Below are positions 25,070 to 34,403 of a stretch of DNA of 64,000 bases, in pieces. Source of the DNA: Streptomyces sp. SirexAA-E (lineage in GTDB: Bacteria; Actinomycetota; Actinomycetes; Streptomycetales; Streptomycetaceae); assembly GCF_000177195.2 (NCBI RefSeq), contig NC_015953.1, positions 1,736,001 to 1,800,000 of the forward strand, given 5' to 3'. The position numbers were made by a program, and so were the translations under genes. The notes under the pieces were generated by a model that saw only the letters and a program-made list of their open reading frames with translations, was not told the DNA's origin and ran no database searches. The number at the start of each line of letters is the position of its first letter. Position 1 is the first letter of the stretch.

Positions 25070-26118
25070 CCGCGCTCCCAGAAGGCAGGACCGACGGGCT
25101 CTGCGAAGTCGCCGAGCGCCTCGAGGTTGCCCTCGCTGTTCACGCCGATCCGCAGCTGCGGGAGGGGGTGACCGGCCGGGCCGAAGATGACGCGGGCGCC
25201 GTCGGAGAGGTCGAAGGTGGACTGGTGGCACGGGCAGAGGACGTGGTGCGTCTGCTGCTCGTAGAGGCTGATCGGGCAGCCGACGTGGGTGCAGATCTTG
25301 GAGAAGGCCACGATGCCCTCGTGGGCCCACTCACGCGACTGCTTGTCCTTGATGTCGTCCGGCTCGATGCGGACGATCATCAGGGCGGCCTTCGCGATCT
25401 GGTTCTGGAAGTCGTGCGCGTCCTCCTCCAGGCCCTCGGGCATGGCGAAGGTCAGCGAACCGACGACGACGTCCTCGGGACGCAGCGGCTCCATCGTGTT
25501 CATGTTGACGAGCTGCTTGCCCTTGGCCCACAGGGTGTTGCGGAGCTTCTTCTCCGGCAGCGGACCGAGGTCGCGCAGCAGCACCACACCGGAGAGCGGC
25601 ACCAGGGCCAGCGCGCCGAACATGGTGTTGCGGATCAGCTTCCGCCGTCCGATCGCGGACTCCCGGGCGCCGTCCGCGAAGTCGGCGAGAACCTTCGCCT
25701 TGACCTCGGGCGTCGCCTCGATGGGGTGCCGGTCGTCGGCGACCTCCACGTCGGACATCAGGGTGCGCGCCCAGTGGACGGCCCCCGCGCCGATGAGGAA
25801 GAGCGCCAGGCCCAGGGTCAGGCCCAGCGAGAAGTTGAGCGCGCTCACGTGGCCGAACGGCCAGATGAAGACGATCTTGTCCACCGGGAAGATGACGTAC
25901 GAGGCGATGAAGCCGATCGTCGCCAGCATGGACAGCGTGAACATCAGGGCGACCGTGCGCTCGGAGCGCTTGGCGGCCCGTTCGTCGATGTCCTGGATGC
26001 GCGGCCTGTGGGCCGGCAGCCCGGGGTCCGCGAACGGATCGTCCGCGACCTTGACCGCACCGTGCGCGGTGTCCTGCTCTGCGGGCAGGCCCTCTTCTGA
26101 AATCTCTTGGCTACTCAT
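25066..26118 (-). CDS. qcrA: Rieske iron-sulfur subunit of cytochrome bc1
   Basis: A 350-residue Rieske protein. The C-terminal domain holds CTHVGCP and CPCHQSTF (near residues 268 and 288), with the two Cys and two His ligands of the 2Fe-2S cluster and the disulfide Cys. Unlike mitochondrial proteins it has three hydrophobic segments near residues 60-165, the actinobacterial form, after an acidic N-terminal extension. It carries electrons from quinol to the di-heme cytochrome. Both ends overlap neighbouring qcr genes by four bases, indicating tight co-translation. Confidence 0.96.
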   Translation of the reverse strand: MSSQEISEEGLPAEQDTAHGAVKVADDPFADPGLPAHRPRIQDIDERAAKRSERTVALMFTLSMLATIGFIASYVIFPVDKIVFIWPFGHVSALNFSLGLTLGLALFLIGAGAVHWARTLMSDVEVADDRHPIEATPEVKAKVLADFADGARESAIGRRKLIRNTMFGALALVPLSGVVLLRDLGPLPEKKLRNTLWAKGKQLVNMNTMEPLRPEDVVVGSLTFAMPEGLEEDAHDFQNQIAKAALMIVRIEPDDIKDKQSREWAHEGIVAFSKICTHVGCPISLYEQQTHHVLCPCHQSTFDLSDGARVIFGPAGHPLPQLRIGVNSEGNLEALGDFAEPVGPAFWERG

Positions 26119-26924
26119 GACTTCTTGGCCTTAGCGGTGTGGGCCGCGACCCAGACGGCGATGGCGATCAGTCCGCCCAGTCCGAAGATCCAGCCGAAGA
26201 GACCCTCGCTGACGGGACCGAGGCCACCGAGCGAGAGCCCGCCGGGGCTCGCGGAGTCGTCACCGTTGACGGTCTTGATGTACGCGATGATGTCTTTCTT
26301 CTCCTGCTCCGGCATGGTGCTGTCCGGGAAGGAGGGCATGCTCTGCGGGCCGGTCTGCATGGCCTCGTAGATGTGCTTCGGGCTCACGCCTTCGAGGTCC
26401 GGGGCGTACTTCCCGTCGGTGAGGGCACCGCCCTTGCCGGTGAAGTTGTGGCACTGCGCGCAGTTGGTGCGGAACAGGTCACCGCCCTTGGCCACGTCGG
26501 CACCCGAGGGGTCGACCTGGCTCTGCTTCGGCGTGATCGGGCCCGCGCCCAGGGACGCGACGTACGCCGCGAGCTGGTCGATCTGGGCCTGGTTGTAGAT
26601 GACCTTCTTCTTCGGTACCTGGGCACCCGGCTGCTGCGCCGGCATACGTCCGGTACCGACCTGGAAGTCGACGGCGGCGGAGCCGACACCAACGAGGGAC
26701 GGCCCGTCGGTGGTGCCCTGACCGCCGGATCCGTGGCAGCTGGCACAGCCCACGGAGTAGAGCTTCTTGCCCTCGTCGATGGCGAGGGACTGGGCGGTGT
26801 CGTCGGCCTGCGCCTTACCCGCAGGTGCGAACGCGGCGTACAGCCCCCCGGTAGCCGCCAGCGCGAGGAGTAGTACGACGACCGCCGCCAGCGGATGGCG
26901 TCGTCGTGCGGAGAGCTTTTTCAC
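26115..26924 (-). CDS. qcrC: Di-heme cytochrome c subunit of the bcc complex
   Basis: A 269-residue membrane-anchored cytochrome cc. An N-terminal hydrophobic anchor lies near residues 12-33. Two heme-binding CxxCH motifs follow, CASCHGSG near residue 57 and CAQCHN near residue 156. A C-terminal membrane helix is SEGLFGWIFGLGGLIAIAVWV, in part. It replaces soluble cytochrome c and passes electrons straight to the aa3 oxidase in the supercomplex. The start is GTG at 26924. It ends in a four-base overlap with qcrA and starts 54 bases after ctaE. Confidence 0.96.
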   Translation of the reverse strand: MKKLSARRRHPLAAVVVLLLALAATGGLYAAFAPAGKAQADDTAQSLAIDEGKKLYSVGCASCHGSGGQGTTDGPSLVGVGSAAVDFQVGTGRMPAQQPGAQVPKKKVIYNQAQIDQLAAYVASLGAGPITPKQSQVDPSGADVAKGGDLFRTNCAQCHNFTGKGGALTDGKYAPDLEGVSPKHIYEAMQTGPQSMPSFPDSTMPEQEKKDIIAYIKTVNGDDSASPGGLSLGGLGPVSEGLFGWIFGLGGLIAIAVWVAAHTAKAKKS

Positions 26925-26978
26925 GGATTACCCCGGTGTCAGGATCTTCTGCGTCGATGGTGGTGGGTGCGAGCCCGG

Positions 26979-27599
26979 TTACTTGATCATGTAGATCGTG
27001 GCGAACAGACCGATCCAGACGACATCGACGAAGTGCCAGTAGTAGGACACGACGATGGCGGCGGTGGCCTGTTCGTGGGTGAACCTCGAGGCCGCGTATG
27101 TCCTGCCCAGGACGAGCAGGAAGGCGATGAGACCGCCTGTCACATGCAGACCGTGGAAGCCCGTCGTCAGGTAGAACACCGAGCCGTAGGGGTCGGAGGA
27201 CAGGGAGAGACCCGCCTCCTTGACCAGCTCGGTGTACTCGAGGACCTGGCCTCCGATGAAGATCGCACCCATCACGAACGTGATGATGAACCACGTCCGG
27301 AGCTTCTTCACATCGCCCCGCTCCGCGGCGAAAACGCCGAGCTGGCAGGTGAGAGAGGAAAGCACCAGGATCGTGGTGTTCGTCGCCGAGAACGGGAAGT
27401 TCAGATGGTGGGCCATCTCCTTCCAGTGATCGGGACCCATCACCGATCGCAGGGTGAAGTACATCGCGAAGAGGGCCGCGAAGAACATCAGCTCGGAACT
27501 CAACCAGATGATGGTTCCGACGCTGGTGAGGTTCGGTCGATTGACCGACGGGTGCGCGTGCCCGGTTTCTACTGTCGTTGCTGTCGCCACGACCGACAT
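26979..27599 (-). CDS. ctaE: Cytochrome c oxidase subunit III
   Basis: A 206-residue subunit with five membrane helices, the usual size in actinobacteria. The blocks [35 protein letters not shown] and [18 protein letters not shown] carry the conserved Glu and His residues of the family. It stabilises subunit I of the aa3 oxidase. It is the first gene of the operon with qcrCAB, which is the standard actinobacterial order. The start codon lies inside a 19-base palindrome. Confidence 0.95.
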   Translation of the reverse strand: MSVVATATTVETGHAHPSVNRPNLTSVGTIIWLSSELMFFAALFAMYFTLRSVMGPDHWKEMAHHLNFPFSATNTTILVLSSLTCQLGVFAAERGDVKKLRTWFIITFVMGAIFIGGQVLEYTELVKEAGLSLSSDPYGSVFYLTTGFHGLHVTGGLIAFLLVLGRTYAASRFTHEQATAAIVVSYYWHFVDVVWIGLFATIYMIK

Positions 27600-27609
27600 T
27601 ATGTCGGTC
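27591..27609. promoter_or_regulatory. Palindrome over the ctaE start codon
   Basis: GACCGACAT and ATGTCGGTC, perfect nine-base arms around one base. The ctaE ATG is within the arm. It may be an operator or an mRNA hairpin at the initiation site. The binding factor is unknown. Confidence 0.45.
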
Positions 27610-27786
27610 GCTTATCCCGCCCTCACTCCGGGGGGTGCTGTTCGGTGTGTCAGTGGGGTGTGTCCTCACCGAACGGCCCATCGAAACGCTGTCATTACCG
27701 GTGCTGACAGGCTGTCCGCCGGAGTACGATCCGCCCATCGGTTCATGCCCCGAGAGCCCCGAAGACACAGATGTCACGGAGGAACA

Positions 27787-28188
27787 ATGCAGCCGACCGC
27801 CACGGTCCTGGTCTACAGCGACGACGCCAACACCCGTGAGCAGGTGAGGCTGGCTGCCGGGCGCAGGCCCGCGGCGGACGTCCCGGAGGTGGAGTTCCTG
27901 GAGTGCGCCACCCTGCCGGCGGTCCTGAGCGCGCTGGACCGGGGAGGCGTCGACGTCTGCGTGCTGGACGGGGAGACGGCCCCGGTGGGCGGCATGGGCG
28001 TCTGCCGGCAGATCAAGGACGAGATCTTCGGCTGCCCGCCCGTGCTGCTGCTGATCGGCCGCCCGCAGGACTCCTGGCTGGCCACGTGGAGCCGCGCCGA
28101 CGCCGCGGTGACCCATCCGGTCGACCCGGTCGACTTCGCGGACGCCCTGGCCGCCCTGCTGCGCCAGAGGCTGTCCGTAGGGGCCTGA
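27787..28188 (+). CDS. Degenerate receiver-domain protein (orphan, no output domain)
   Basis: A 133-residue single-domain protein with a CheY-like fold. VLVYSDDANTREQV gives the paired acidic residues and VDVCVLDGETAPVGG the phospho-acceptor Asp near residue 59. The conserved Thr/Ser after beta4 is missing (LLLIGRPQ), and the beta5 Lys is replaced by His in VTHPVDP. It may therefore not be regulated by phosphorylation. GGAGGAAC precedes the ATG. It is divergent from ctaE-qcrCAB across 187 bases and convergent with the L,D-transpeptidase gene. A link to respiration is suggested by position only. Confidence 0.82.
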   Translation: MQPTATVLVYSDDANTREQVRLAAGRRPAADVPEVEFLECATLPAVLSALDRGGVDVCVLDGETAPVGGMGVCRQIKDEIFGCPPVLLLIGRPQDSWLATWSRADAAVTHPVDPVDFADALAALLRQRLSVGA

Positions 28189-28221
28189 GCGCCCCTCAGG
28201 GCCCCACGCGGCGCGGCCCGC

Positions 28222-28243
28222 CCCCAGGTGGTCACACCTGGGG
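28222..28243. terminator. Terminator between convergent genes
   Basis: CCCCAGGTG and CACCTGGGG, nine-base arms with loop GTCA, over the 3' end of the transpeptidase gene. Outer GGCGCGGC/GCCGCGCC arms can extend it. Confidence 0.65.
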
Positions 28244-29488
28244 CTGCAGCCGCGCCGCCTCCACGTCGGTGCCCTTGTCCGGGGTCCCGCCGCCGTGCAG
28301 CGCGCTGCCCTTCAGCCAGGCGTCCCAGGACAGGTTCCAGTCGCCGAAGCCGTTGTCGAACGGCGTCATGGTCTCGCCGTCGCTCCCGACGACCTTGACG
28401 ATGTCGCCCTCGCGTACGGTCTCGAAGAACCACTCGGCGTCGGCGGTGCTCATCCCGGTGCAGCCGTGGCTGACGTTGGCGCTGCCCTGGGAGCCGGTCG
28501 ACCAGGGCGCCGCGTGGACGTACTCACCGCTCCAGGTGACCCGGGTCGCCCAGTAGACCGGCAGGTCGTAGGACTCCGACGAGCCGGCGGCGATGCCGAT
28601 GCTCTCCCCCCGCATCCGGACGAACTGCTCCTTGGCCAGCACGACCTTGACGCCGTTGCGCGTGTCGAAGCCCGGCTTGCCCGTGGTGACCGGCAGCGTG
28701 TTGATCACCTCACCGTTGCGCAGGACCGTCATGTGGTGCTCGGAGGCATCGGTGATGGCCTCTATGCGGTCGCCGGTCGTGAGCTTGAGCGGCTTGGCGG
28801 CGTCCCCGTACAGCGCGTTGGTGACCTTTATGCCCTTGAGGTTGCTGCGGACGTCGATGGTGGCGCCGGCGGGCCAGTACTCCTTCGGGCGGTAGTGCAG
28901 GGTCTTGGCGTCGACCCAGTACCAGGAACCGGTGACCGCGGGGGTGGAGCGGACCTGGAGCCCGCGCTCCACGGTGGCCCTGGAGGCCTTGTCGGTGACC
29001 GGGGCGCTGAGTTCCGCGGTGACGGGCTGTCCGACCCCGTAGGTGCCCGCCTGCGGGCCGAAGGAGACCTTCAGGAACTTCTTGGCCGAGGCCGTGCCGA
29101 AGGCGTACGTACGGCTGCCGGGGGCGCCGTCGCCGTTCTCGGTGGAGACCTTGACGGTGTACCGGGTGCCGGCCGCCAGCGAGGTGGTCGAGTGCCACCG
29201 CTTGCCGTTCGCGTCGAGCTCGCCCGCCAGGTGGCGGCCCTCGGTGTCGACGGCCGTCACGTCCGTGATGCGGGCGTCGTCAGCCTTGACGGTGACCTCT
29301 ATCGGCTTGTCCGGGTCGGCCTTCTCCTTCTCGGAGGGGCCGTTGAACGAGATGTCCTCGGCGGCGTCGTAGGGCTTCAGGGACAGCTGGCGGCTGTCGG
29401 GCTCTCCACAGGCGGTCGCACCAGCGACCAGGGTCACGACCAGCAGAGTGCAGCTCACTACGGTGCGGATGCGCGGCGTGTGGTTCAT
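28232..29488 (-). CDS. L,D-transpeptidase lipoprotein (Ig-like domains plus YkuD)
   Basis: A 418-residue exported enzyme forming 3-3 cross-links in peptidoglycan. The signal sequence ends in VAGATAC with Cys27 as likely lipid site; the -3 residue is Ala, slightly atypical. Two Ig-like domains (about 45-150 and 155-255) precede the YkuD domain. The domain has the catalytic block YVHAAPWS and NVSHGCTGMS, with the nucleophile Cys near residue 348. The layout matches actinobacterial Ldt proteins. It is convergent with the receiver-like gene and lies downstream of the ctaCDF terminator. Confidence 0.93.
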   Translation of the reverse strand: MNHTPRIRTVVSCTLLVVTLVAGATACGEPDSRQLSLKPYDAAEDISFNGPSEKEKADPDKPIEVTVKADDARITDVTAVDTEGRHLAGELDANGKRWHSTTSLAAGTRYTVKVSTENGDGAPGSRTYAFGTASAKKFLKVSFGPQAGTYGVGQPVTAELSAPVTDKASRATVERGLQVRSTPAVTGSWYWVDAKTLHYRPKEYWPAGATIDVRSNLKGIKVTNALYGDAAKPLKLTTGDRIEAITDASEHHMTVLRNGEVINTLPVTTGKPGFDTRNGVKVVLAKEQFVRMRGESIGIAAGSSESYDLPVYWATRVTWSGEYVHAAPWSTGSQGSANVSHGCTGMSTADAEWFFETVREGDIVKVVGSDGETMTPFDNGFGDWNLSWDAWLKGSALHGGGTPDKGTDVEAARLQPQV

Positions 29489-29540
29489 GAACCCACGCTA
29501 AGAAGATTCATCCGATCCAGCGCGCTCAGTGACTGCAAAC

Positions 29541-29580
29541 GGGGGCCCGGCCCGCTCGTTGCCGAGCGGGCCGGGCCCCC
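29541..29580 (-). terminator. Terminator of ctaCDF operon
   Basis: A perfect 18-bp GC stem with loop TTGC, 20 bases after the ctaF stop. Confidence 0.92.
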
Positions 29581-29600
29581 GTGCGGGTGGTGCGGTGCTG

Positions 29601-29999
29601 CTACTGGGTGCGGTTCTCACCGCGGTAGTACTCGAAGACCCAGCCGAAGAGGCCGATCAGGAGCAGCGGGGCCGCGAAGTAGGCCAGCCACCAGCCGAAG
29701 ACGACGCCCATGAAGAGGAAGGCGCCACCGATGGCCAGCGAGAGCGGCTGCCAGCTGTGCGGGGAGAAGAACCCCACCTCGCCGGCCTCGTCCGCGACGT
29801 CGGCCTCCTTGTTGTCCTGGGCCATGGCGTCGACCCGGTTGGCCGTGAAGGCCAGGTAGAAGCCGATCATGATGGCCAGACCGAAGGACAGCACCAGTGC
29901 GGTGGTGCCCACCGGCTCCCGGGACCAGACGCCGTACGTGACGGCCATGATCAGGAGGAAGACGCTCAGCCAGATGAAGAGTTTGCCCTGGATCTTCAC
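29601..29999 (-). CDS. ctaF: Cytochrome c oxidase subunit IV (actinobacterial)
   Basis: A 132-residue protein with four hydrophobic helices in two pairs, separated by a polar stretch of about 35 residues ([20 protein letters not shown]). This is the actinobacterial subunit IV type, [20 protein letters not shown] being the typical start. It is a structural part of the aa3 oxidase. The GTG start overlaps the ctaD stop by four bases. It is the last gene of the ctaC-ctaD-ctaF unit. Confidence 0.93.
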   Translation of the reverse strand: MKIQGKLFIWLSVFLLIMAVTYGVWSREPVGTTALVLSFGLAIMIGFYLAFTANRVDAMAQDNKEADVADEAGEVGFFSPHSWQPLSLAIGGAFLFMGVVFGWWLAYFAAPLLLIGLFGWVFEYYRGENRTQ

Positions 30000-31732
30000 T
30001 TGCCGTCCTCCTTGCCGCCGACGAGGACCTTGTCACCCTCGGACAGGTGATCGAGCTGCTCGAGCGCCGCGATCTCCGGGTGGTGCAGGTCGAACGCCGG
30101 GGATTCCGAGCGGATGCGCGGCAGGCTGAGGAAGTTGTGCCGCGGGGGCGGGCAGGACGTCGCCCATTCGAGCGAACGGCCGTAGCCCCACGGGTCGTCG
30201 ACCTCGATCTTCTTGCCGTACTTGGCGGTCTTCCAGACGTTGTACATGAACGGCAGCATCGACAGGCCGAGCACGAAGGACGAAATCGTCGAGATCGTGT
30301 TCAGCGCGGTGAAGCCGTCGGCGGCCAGGTAGTCCGCGTACCGGCGGGGCATGCCTTCGGCGCCCAGCCAGTGCTGTACGAGGAACGTGCCGTGGAAGCC
30401 CACGAACAGCGTCCAGAAGGTCATCTTGCCGAGCCGCTCGTCCAACATCTTGCCGGTGAACTTCGGCCACCAGAAGTGGAATCCGGCGAACATCGCGAAG
30501 ACCACGGTGCCGAACACCACGTAGTGGAAGTGCGCCACGACGAAGTACGAGTCGGAGATGTGGAAGTCGAGCGGCGGCGAGGCCAGGATCACGCCGGTCA
30601 GACCACCGAAGGCGAAGGTGATCAGGAAGCCGACGGACCAGAGCATCGGTGTCTCGAAGGACAACGACCCCTTCCACATCGTGCCGATCCAGTTGAAGAA
30701 CTTCACACCGGTCGGTACCGCGATCAGGAAGGTCATGAACGAGAAGAACGGTAGGAGTACCCCGCCCGTCACATACATGTGGTGCGCCCAGACGGTCACG
30801 GAAAGACCGGCGATGGCGATCGTCGCGCTGATGAGACCGATGTAACCGAACATCGGCTTCCGGCTGAAGACCGGAATGATCTCCGAGACGATTCCGAAGA
30901 ATGGCAACGCGATGATGTACACCTCTGGATGTCCGAAGAACCAGAAGAGGTGTTGCCACAGCAATGCGCCACCGTTCGACGCATCGAAGATATGTGCGCC
31001 GAATTTACGGTCGACCTCCAGCGCGAAGAGCGCGGCGGCCAGCACCGGGAAGGCGAGCAGGACCAGGACACCGGTCAGCAGCACGTTCCAGGTGAAGATC
31101 GGCATGCGGAACATCGTCATGCCGGGGGCGCGCATGCAGATGATCGTGGTGATGAAGTTGACCGAGCCGAGGATCGTGCCGAAGCCGGAGAAGGCCAGAC
31201 CCATGATCCACATGTCGGCGCCGACACCCGGCGAGCGGACGGCGTCCGACAGCGGGGAGTAGGCGAACCAGCCGAAGTCGGCCGCACCCTGCGGGGTGAG
31301 GAAGCCGGCCACCGCGATGAGCGAGCCGAAGAGGTACAGCCAGTAGGCGAACATGTTCAGCCGCGGGAACGCCACGTCGGGCGCGCCGATCTGGAGCGGC
31401 ATGATCCAGTTCGCGAAACCGGAGAACAGCGGCGTCGCGAACATCAGCAGCATGATCGTGCCGTGCATCGTGAACGCCTGGTTGAACTGCTCGTTCGACA
31501 TGATCTGCGTGCCCGGACGGGCCAGCTCGGCGCGCATGAAGAGCGCCAGGAGACCGCCGATGCAGAAGAACGCGAACGAGGTGACCAGGTAGAGCGTGCC
31601 GATCGTCTTGTGGTCAGTGGTGGTGAGCCACTTGATGACGACGCTCCCCGGCTGCTTGCGCCGTACCGGCAGCTCGTCCTCGAAAGAGTCGTCTGCTGCC
31701 GCGGCACCCTGGGATTCGTTGAGGATGCTCAC
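29996..31732 (-). CDS. ctaD: Cytochrome c oxidase subunit I
   Basis: The 578-residue catalytic subunit of the aa3 oxidase with twelve membrane helices. Visible heme-copper motifs are [10 protein letters not shown] (heme a His), [19 protein letters not shown] (CuB His and cross-linked Tyr), WAHHMYVTG (two CuB His) and [11 protein letters not shown] (heme a and a3 His). The proton-channel Glu-region precedes the HPEVY block. The GTG start at 31732 overlaps the ctaC stop by four bases and follows GGAG by eleven. Length and motifs are normal, so it is functional. Confidence 0.97.
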   Translation of the reverse strand: MSILNESQGAAAADDSFEDELPVRRKQPGSVVIKWLTTTDHKTIGTLYLVTSFAFFCIGGLLALFMRAELARPGTQIMSNEQFNQAFTMHGTIMLLMFATPLFSGFANWIMPLQIGAPDVAFPRLNMFAYWLYLFGSLIAVAGFLTPQGAADFGWFAYSPLSDAVRSPGVGADMWIMGLAFSGFGTILGSVNFITTIICMRAPGMTMFRMPIFTWNVLLTGVLVLLAFPVLAAALFALEVDRKFGAHIFDASNGGALLWQHLFWFFGHPEVYIIALPFFGIVSEIIPVFSRKPMFGYIGLISATIAIAGLSVTVWAHHMYVTGGVLLPFFSFMTFLIAVPTGVKFFNWIGTMWKGSLSFETPMLWSVGFLITFAFGGLTGVILASPPLDFHISDSYFVVAHFHYVVFGTVVFAMFAGFHFWWPKFTGKMLDERLGKMTFWTLFVGFHGTFLVQHWLGAEGMPRRYADYLAADGFTALNTISTISSFVLGLSMLPFMYNVWKTAKYGKKIEVDDPWGYGRSLEWATSCPPPRHNFLSLPRIRSESPAFDLHHPEIAALEQLDHLSEGDKVLVGGKEDGK

Positions 31733-32697
31733 AGTTTGTTCGTCTCCGCATTCCTGGCCGGGTCCGTCTGCTCGATGCCTGCCGGCACGTAGCCCGTCTG
31801 ACCCTTCTCCGCCAGCTCCTTCAGGTGCTGCTGGTAACGCTCGGGGGAGACGATCTTGACGTTGAAGAGCATTCGGGAGTGGTCGACGCCGCAGAGCTCG
31901 GCGCACTTACCCATGTAGGTGCCCTCCTTCTTCGGAGTCACCTCGAAGGCGTTGGTGTGGCCCGGAATGACGTCCTGCTTCATGAGGAACGGCACCACCC
32001 AGAAGGAGTGGATGACGTCACGCGAAGTCAGGATGAAACGGACCTTCTCGCCCTTCGGCAGCCACAGGGTCGGACCCGGGTTGCCGTTCTGCGGGTTCCT
32101 CGTACCGGGGATGCCCACGTCGTAGACGCCGTTGGCGTTCGCGGGGAAGTCCTTGCGGTACTTGTCGGGGATGGCGTCGAGCTCCTTGGGGACCTCGCTG
32201 CCGGCGGAGGGCTCGCCCTCCACGTTCTCGATGTAGTTGAAGCCCCAGCTCCACTGGTAGCCGACCACGTTGACCGTGTGGGCGGGCTTGGGGCTGAGCT
32301 CGAGGAGCTTGGACTCATCGCGCGCGGTGAAGTAGAAGAGCACCGAGACGATGATGAGGGGGACCACTGTGTACAGCGCCTCGATAGGCATGTTGTACCT
32401 GGTCTGCCGAGGTACCTCCACCTTGGTCCTGCTACGCCGGTGGAAGATGACGCTCCACAGGATCAGCCCCCAGACGAGGACACCCGTGGCGAGCGCTGCC
32501 GCCCACGAGCCCTGCCAGAGGGAGAGGATCCGAGGGGCCTCTTCCGTTACCGGGGTGGGCATACCGAGGCGGGGAAAATCCTCCCAGTTGTATTCACAAC
32601 CGGAGGCTGTCGCCAGGACCAGGCCCGCAGTCAGCACCTGCGGCAGCTTCCGCCGCATCGGGCGCCGCGACGAGCGGTCGGAGCCGTTGGGACTCAC
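31729..32697 (-). CDS. ctaC: Cytochrome c oxidase subunit II (lipoprotein)
   Basis: A 322-residue subunit. The signal peptide ends in LATASGC with Cys34 as lipobox Cys. Two membrane helices follow ([19 protein letters not shown] and [17 protein letters not shown]). The external cupredoxin domain binds the dinuclear CuA through [12 protein letters not shown] near residue 258 and the upstream His in [20 protein letters not shown] is the aromatic electron-entry region. The GTG start at 32697 has GGGAAGG six bases upstream, better than a Met ten codons before. It is the first gene of ctaCDF. Confidence 0.96.
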   Translation of the reverse strand: MSPNGSDRSSRRPMRRKLPQVLTAGLVLATASGCEYNWEDFPRLGMPTPVTEEAPRILSLWQGSWAAALATGVLVWGLILWSVIFHRRSRTKVEVPRQTRYNMPIEALYTVVPLIIVSVLFYFTARDESKLLELSPKPAHTVNVVGYQWSWGFNYIENVEGEPSAGSEVPKELDAIPDKYRKDFPANANGVYDVGIPGTRNPQNGNPGPTLWLPKGEKVRFILTSRDVIHSFWVVPFLMKQDVIPGHTNAFEVTPKKEGTYMGKCAELCGVDHSRMLFNVKIVSPERYQQHLKELAEKGQTGYVPAGIEQTDPARNAETNKL

Positions 32698-32777
32698 GTA
32701 GCGCCTTCCCGAGAGTCTCGCCCGCACGGTTCGGCGCGGCCGTCTCGCTTGGTCGGTCGCCGGCCCTGACGCGGGCA

Positions 32778-32807
32778 GGGGTTTGGATGTTTATGCGGAC
32801 CAAACCC
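32778..32807. promoter_or_regulatory. Inverted repeat upstream of ctaC
   Basis: GGGTTTGG and CCAAACCC, eight-base arms separated by 14 bases, 80 bases before the ctaC start and about 165 before the divergent desulfurase gene. A candidate operator in the 273-base divergent gap. TAGGGT on the minus strand (32810-32805) overlaps one arm and may be a -10. Confidence 0.45.
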
Positions 32808-32958
32808 TACTGGACGCTATTTGGGGTCGCGCGGGGAGGGTGCCCAACGCGCCGCCCGTCACCCCGAAGGGGTGGAATCCGGGCCTCGGGCCGTCATCTG
32901 ACGGCCCCTCTCCCCCCGGGCGGCGCGGCCCGCGCCCGGACGGCGCCCCGCCGCGGGC

Positions 32959-32964
32959 TAGCGT
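32959..32964 (+). promoter_or_regulatory. Candidate -10 box of leaderless desulfurase-TusA gene
   Basis: TAGCGT, six bases before the GTG at 32971. No Shine-Dalgarno sequence is present. Confidence 0.5.
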
Positions 32965-32970
32965 GGCGGC

Positions 32971-34353
32971 GTGTCCTACTTCGATGCCGCCTCCTCCGCG
33001 CCCCTGCATCCCGTCGCACGCCAGGCGTTGCTTGCCTCCCTGGACGAGGGCTGGGCCGACCCGGCCCGGCTGTACCGCGAGGGGCGGCGGGCCGGAATGC
33101 TCCTGGACGCCGCGCGGGAGGCCGCGGCGGAGGCCGTCGGGTGCCGGCCGGACGAGCTCGTCTTCACCTCGTCGGGGACGCGGGCCGTCCACTCGGCCGT
33201 TTCCGGGGCTCTTTCCGGCCGTCGGCGTGTCGGACGTCATCTGGTGCTCTCGGCGGTCGAACACTCCTCGGTCCTGCACGCGGCCGCGGCGCTGGAGGCG
33301 GACGGCGGGTCCTTCACCGAGGTGCCCGTGGAGCGGACCGGGGCGGTGGACCCGTCGGAGTTCGGCCGGGCGCTGCGGGCGGACACCGCGCTGGCCTGCC
33401 TCCAGTCCGCCAACCACGAGGTCGGCACCGAGCAGCCGGTGGCGCGGGCCGCGGAGCTCTGCGCCGCCGCGGGCGTCCCCCTCCTGGTGGACGCCGCGCA
33501 GTCGCTGGGCTGGGGTCCCGTACCGGGCGGCTGGTCGCTGCTGACCGCCAGCGCCCACAAGTGGGGCGGGCCGGCCGGTGTCGGTCTGCTCGCGGTGCGC
33601 AAGGGAGTCCGGTTCGCCCCCCAAGGCCCGGCCGACGAGCGGGAGTCGGGACGGGCACCCGGTTTCGAGAACATCCCGGCGATCGTCGCGGCGGCGGCCT
33701 CGCTGCGCGCGGTACGCGCCGAGGCCGAGGCCGAGGCCGCACGGCTGCGCGTCCTGGTGGACCGGGTCCGCACCGAGGTGCCCCGGCTGGTGCCCGATGT
33801 GGAGGTGGTGGGTGACCCGGCGCGCAGGCTGCCGCATCTGGTCACCTTCTCGTGTCTCTATGTCGACGGAGAGACCCTGCTCCATGAACTGGATCGGGCC
33901 GATTTTTCCGTTTCGTCCGGTTCTTCCTGTACGAGCAGCACGCTGACGCTCAGTCACGTCCTCAAGGCGATGGGCGTGCTCACCGAGGGGAACGTCCGCG
34001 TGTCGCTGCCGGCCGGCACCACCGGGGCCGAGGTCGACCGCTTCCTGGAGGTCCTGCCGGGCGTGGTGGCGGAGGTGCGGGACCGGCTCGGCGCGCCCGC
34101 CGCCACGGCCCCCTCCCCCGCCCCGCGCGCCTCGCTCGTCGTCGACTCCCTGGGCAGGCGCTGCCCGATCCCGGTGATCGAACTCGCAAAGGTGATCGGA
34201 GAGGTACCCGTCGGCTCCACGGTGACGGTCCTCGCCGACGACGAGGCCGCCCGCCTCGACATCCCCGCGTGGTGCGAGATGCGTGAGCAGGAGTACGTGG
34301 GCGAGGAGCCGGCGGACCGGGGCACGGCCTATGTGGTCCGCCGGCTGACGTGA
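32971..34353 (+). CDS. Cysteine desulfurase fused to TusA sulfurtransferase domain
   Basis: A 460-residue PLP enzyme. The N-terminal ~380 residues are NifS/IscS-like: FTSSGTRAVHSAV, SAVEHSSVLHA (His on PLP), LLVDAAQSLGWG, TASAHKWGGPAG with the Schiff-base Lys, and SVSSGSSCTSST with the catalytic Cys loop. After a Pro/Ala linker the last ~75 residues form a TusA domain, VVDSLGRRCPIPVIELAKVI, with the CPxP persulfide Cys. So one chain can mobilise cysteine sulfur and hand it to its own relay domain. It may serve tRNA thiolation, molybdopterin or Fe-S assembly. It is divergent from ctaC and convergent with the adenosine-kinase gene. Confidence 0.93.
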   Translation: MSYFDAASSAPLHPVARQALLASLDEGWADPARLYREGRRAGMLLDAAREAAAEAVGCRPDELVFTSSGTRAVHSAVSGALSGRRRVGRHLVLSAVEHSSVLHAAAALEADGGSFTEVPVERTGAVDPSEFGRALRADTALACLQSANHEVGTEQPVARAAELCAAAGVPLLVDAAQSLGWGPVPGGWSLLTASAHKWGGPAGVGLLAVRKGVRFAPQGPADERESGRAPGFENIPAIVAAAASLRAVRAEAEAEAARLRVLVDRVRTEVPRLVPDVEVVGDPARRLPHLVTFSCLYVDGETLLHELDRADFSVSSGSSCTSSTLTLSHVLKAMGVLTEGNVRVSLPAGTTGAEVDRFLEVLPGVVAEVRDRLGAPAATAPSPAPRASLVVDSLGRRCPIPVIELAKVIGEVPVGSTVTVLADDEAARLDIPAWCEMREQEYVGEEPADRGTAYVVRRLT

Positions 34354-34403
34354 GACCGGGCCGGTCCCGGGGGCGGGCCGGTCCCGGACGGGGCGGGCCG
34401 GTC

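Noticed and set aside
34353..34403. A mobile-element end made of GGGCCGGTCYC repeats
   Set aside because: Three short GC-rich copies between convergent genes fit slippage or a weak terminator; no inverted ends or gene are present.
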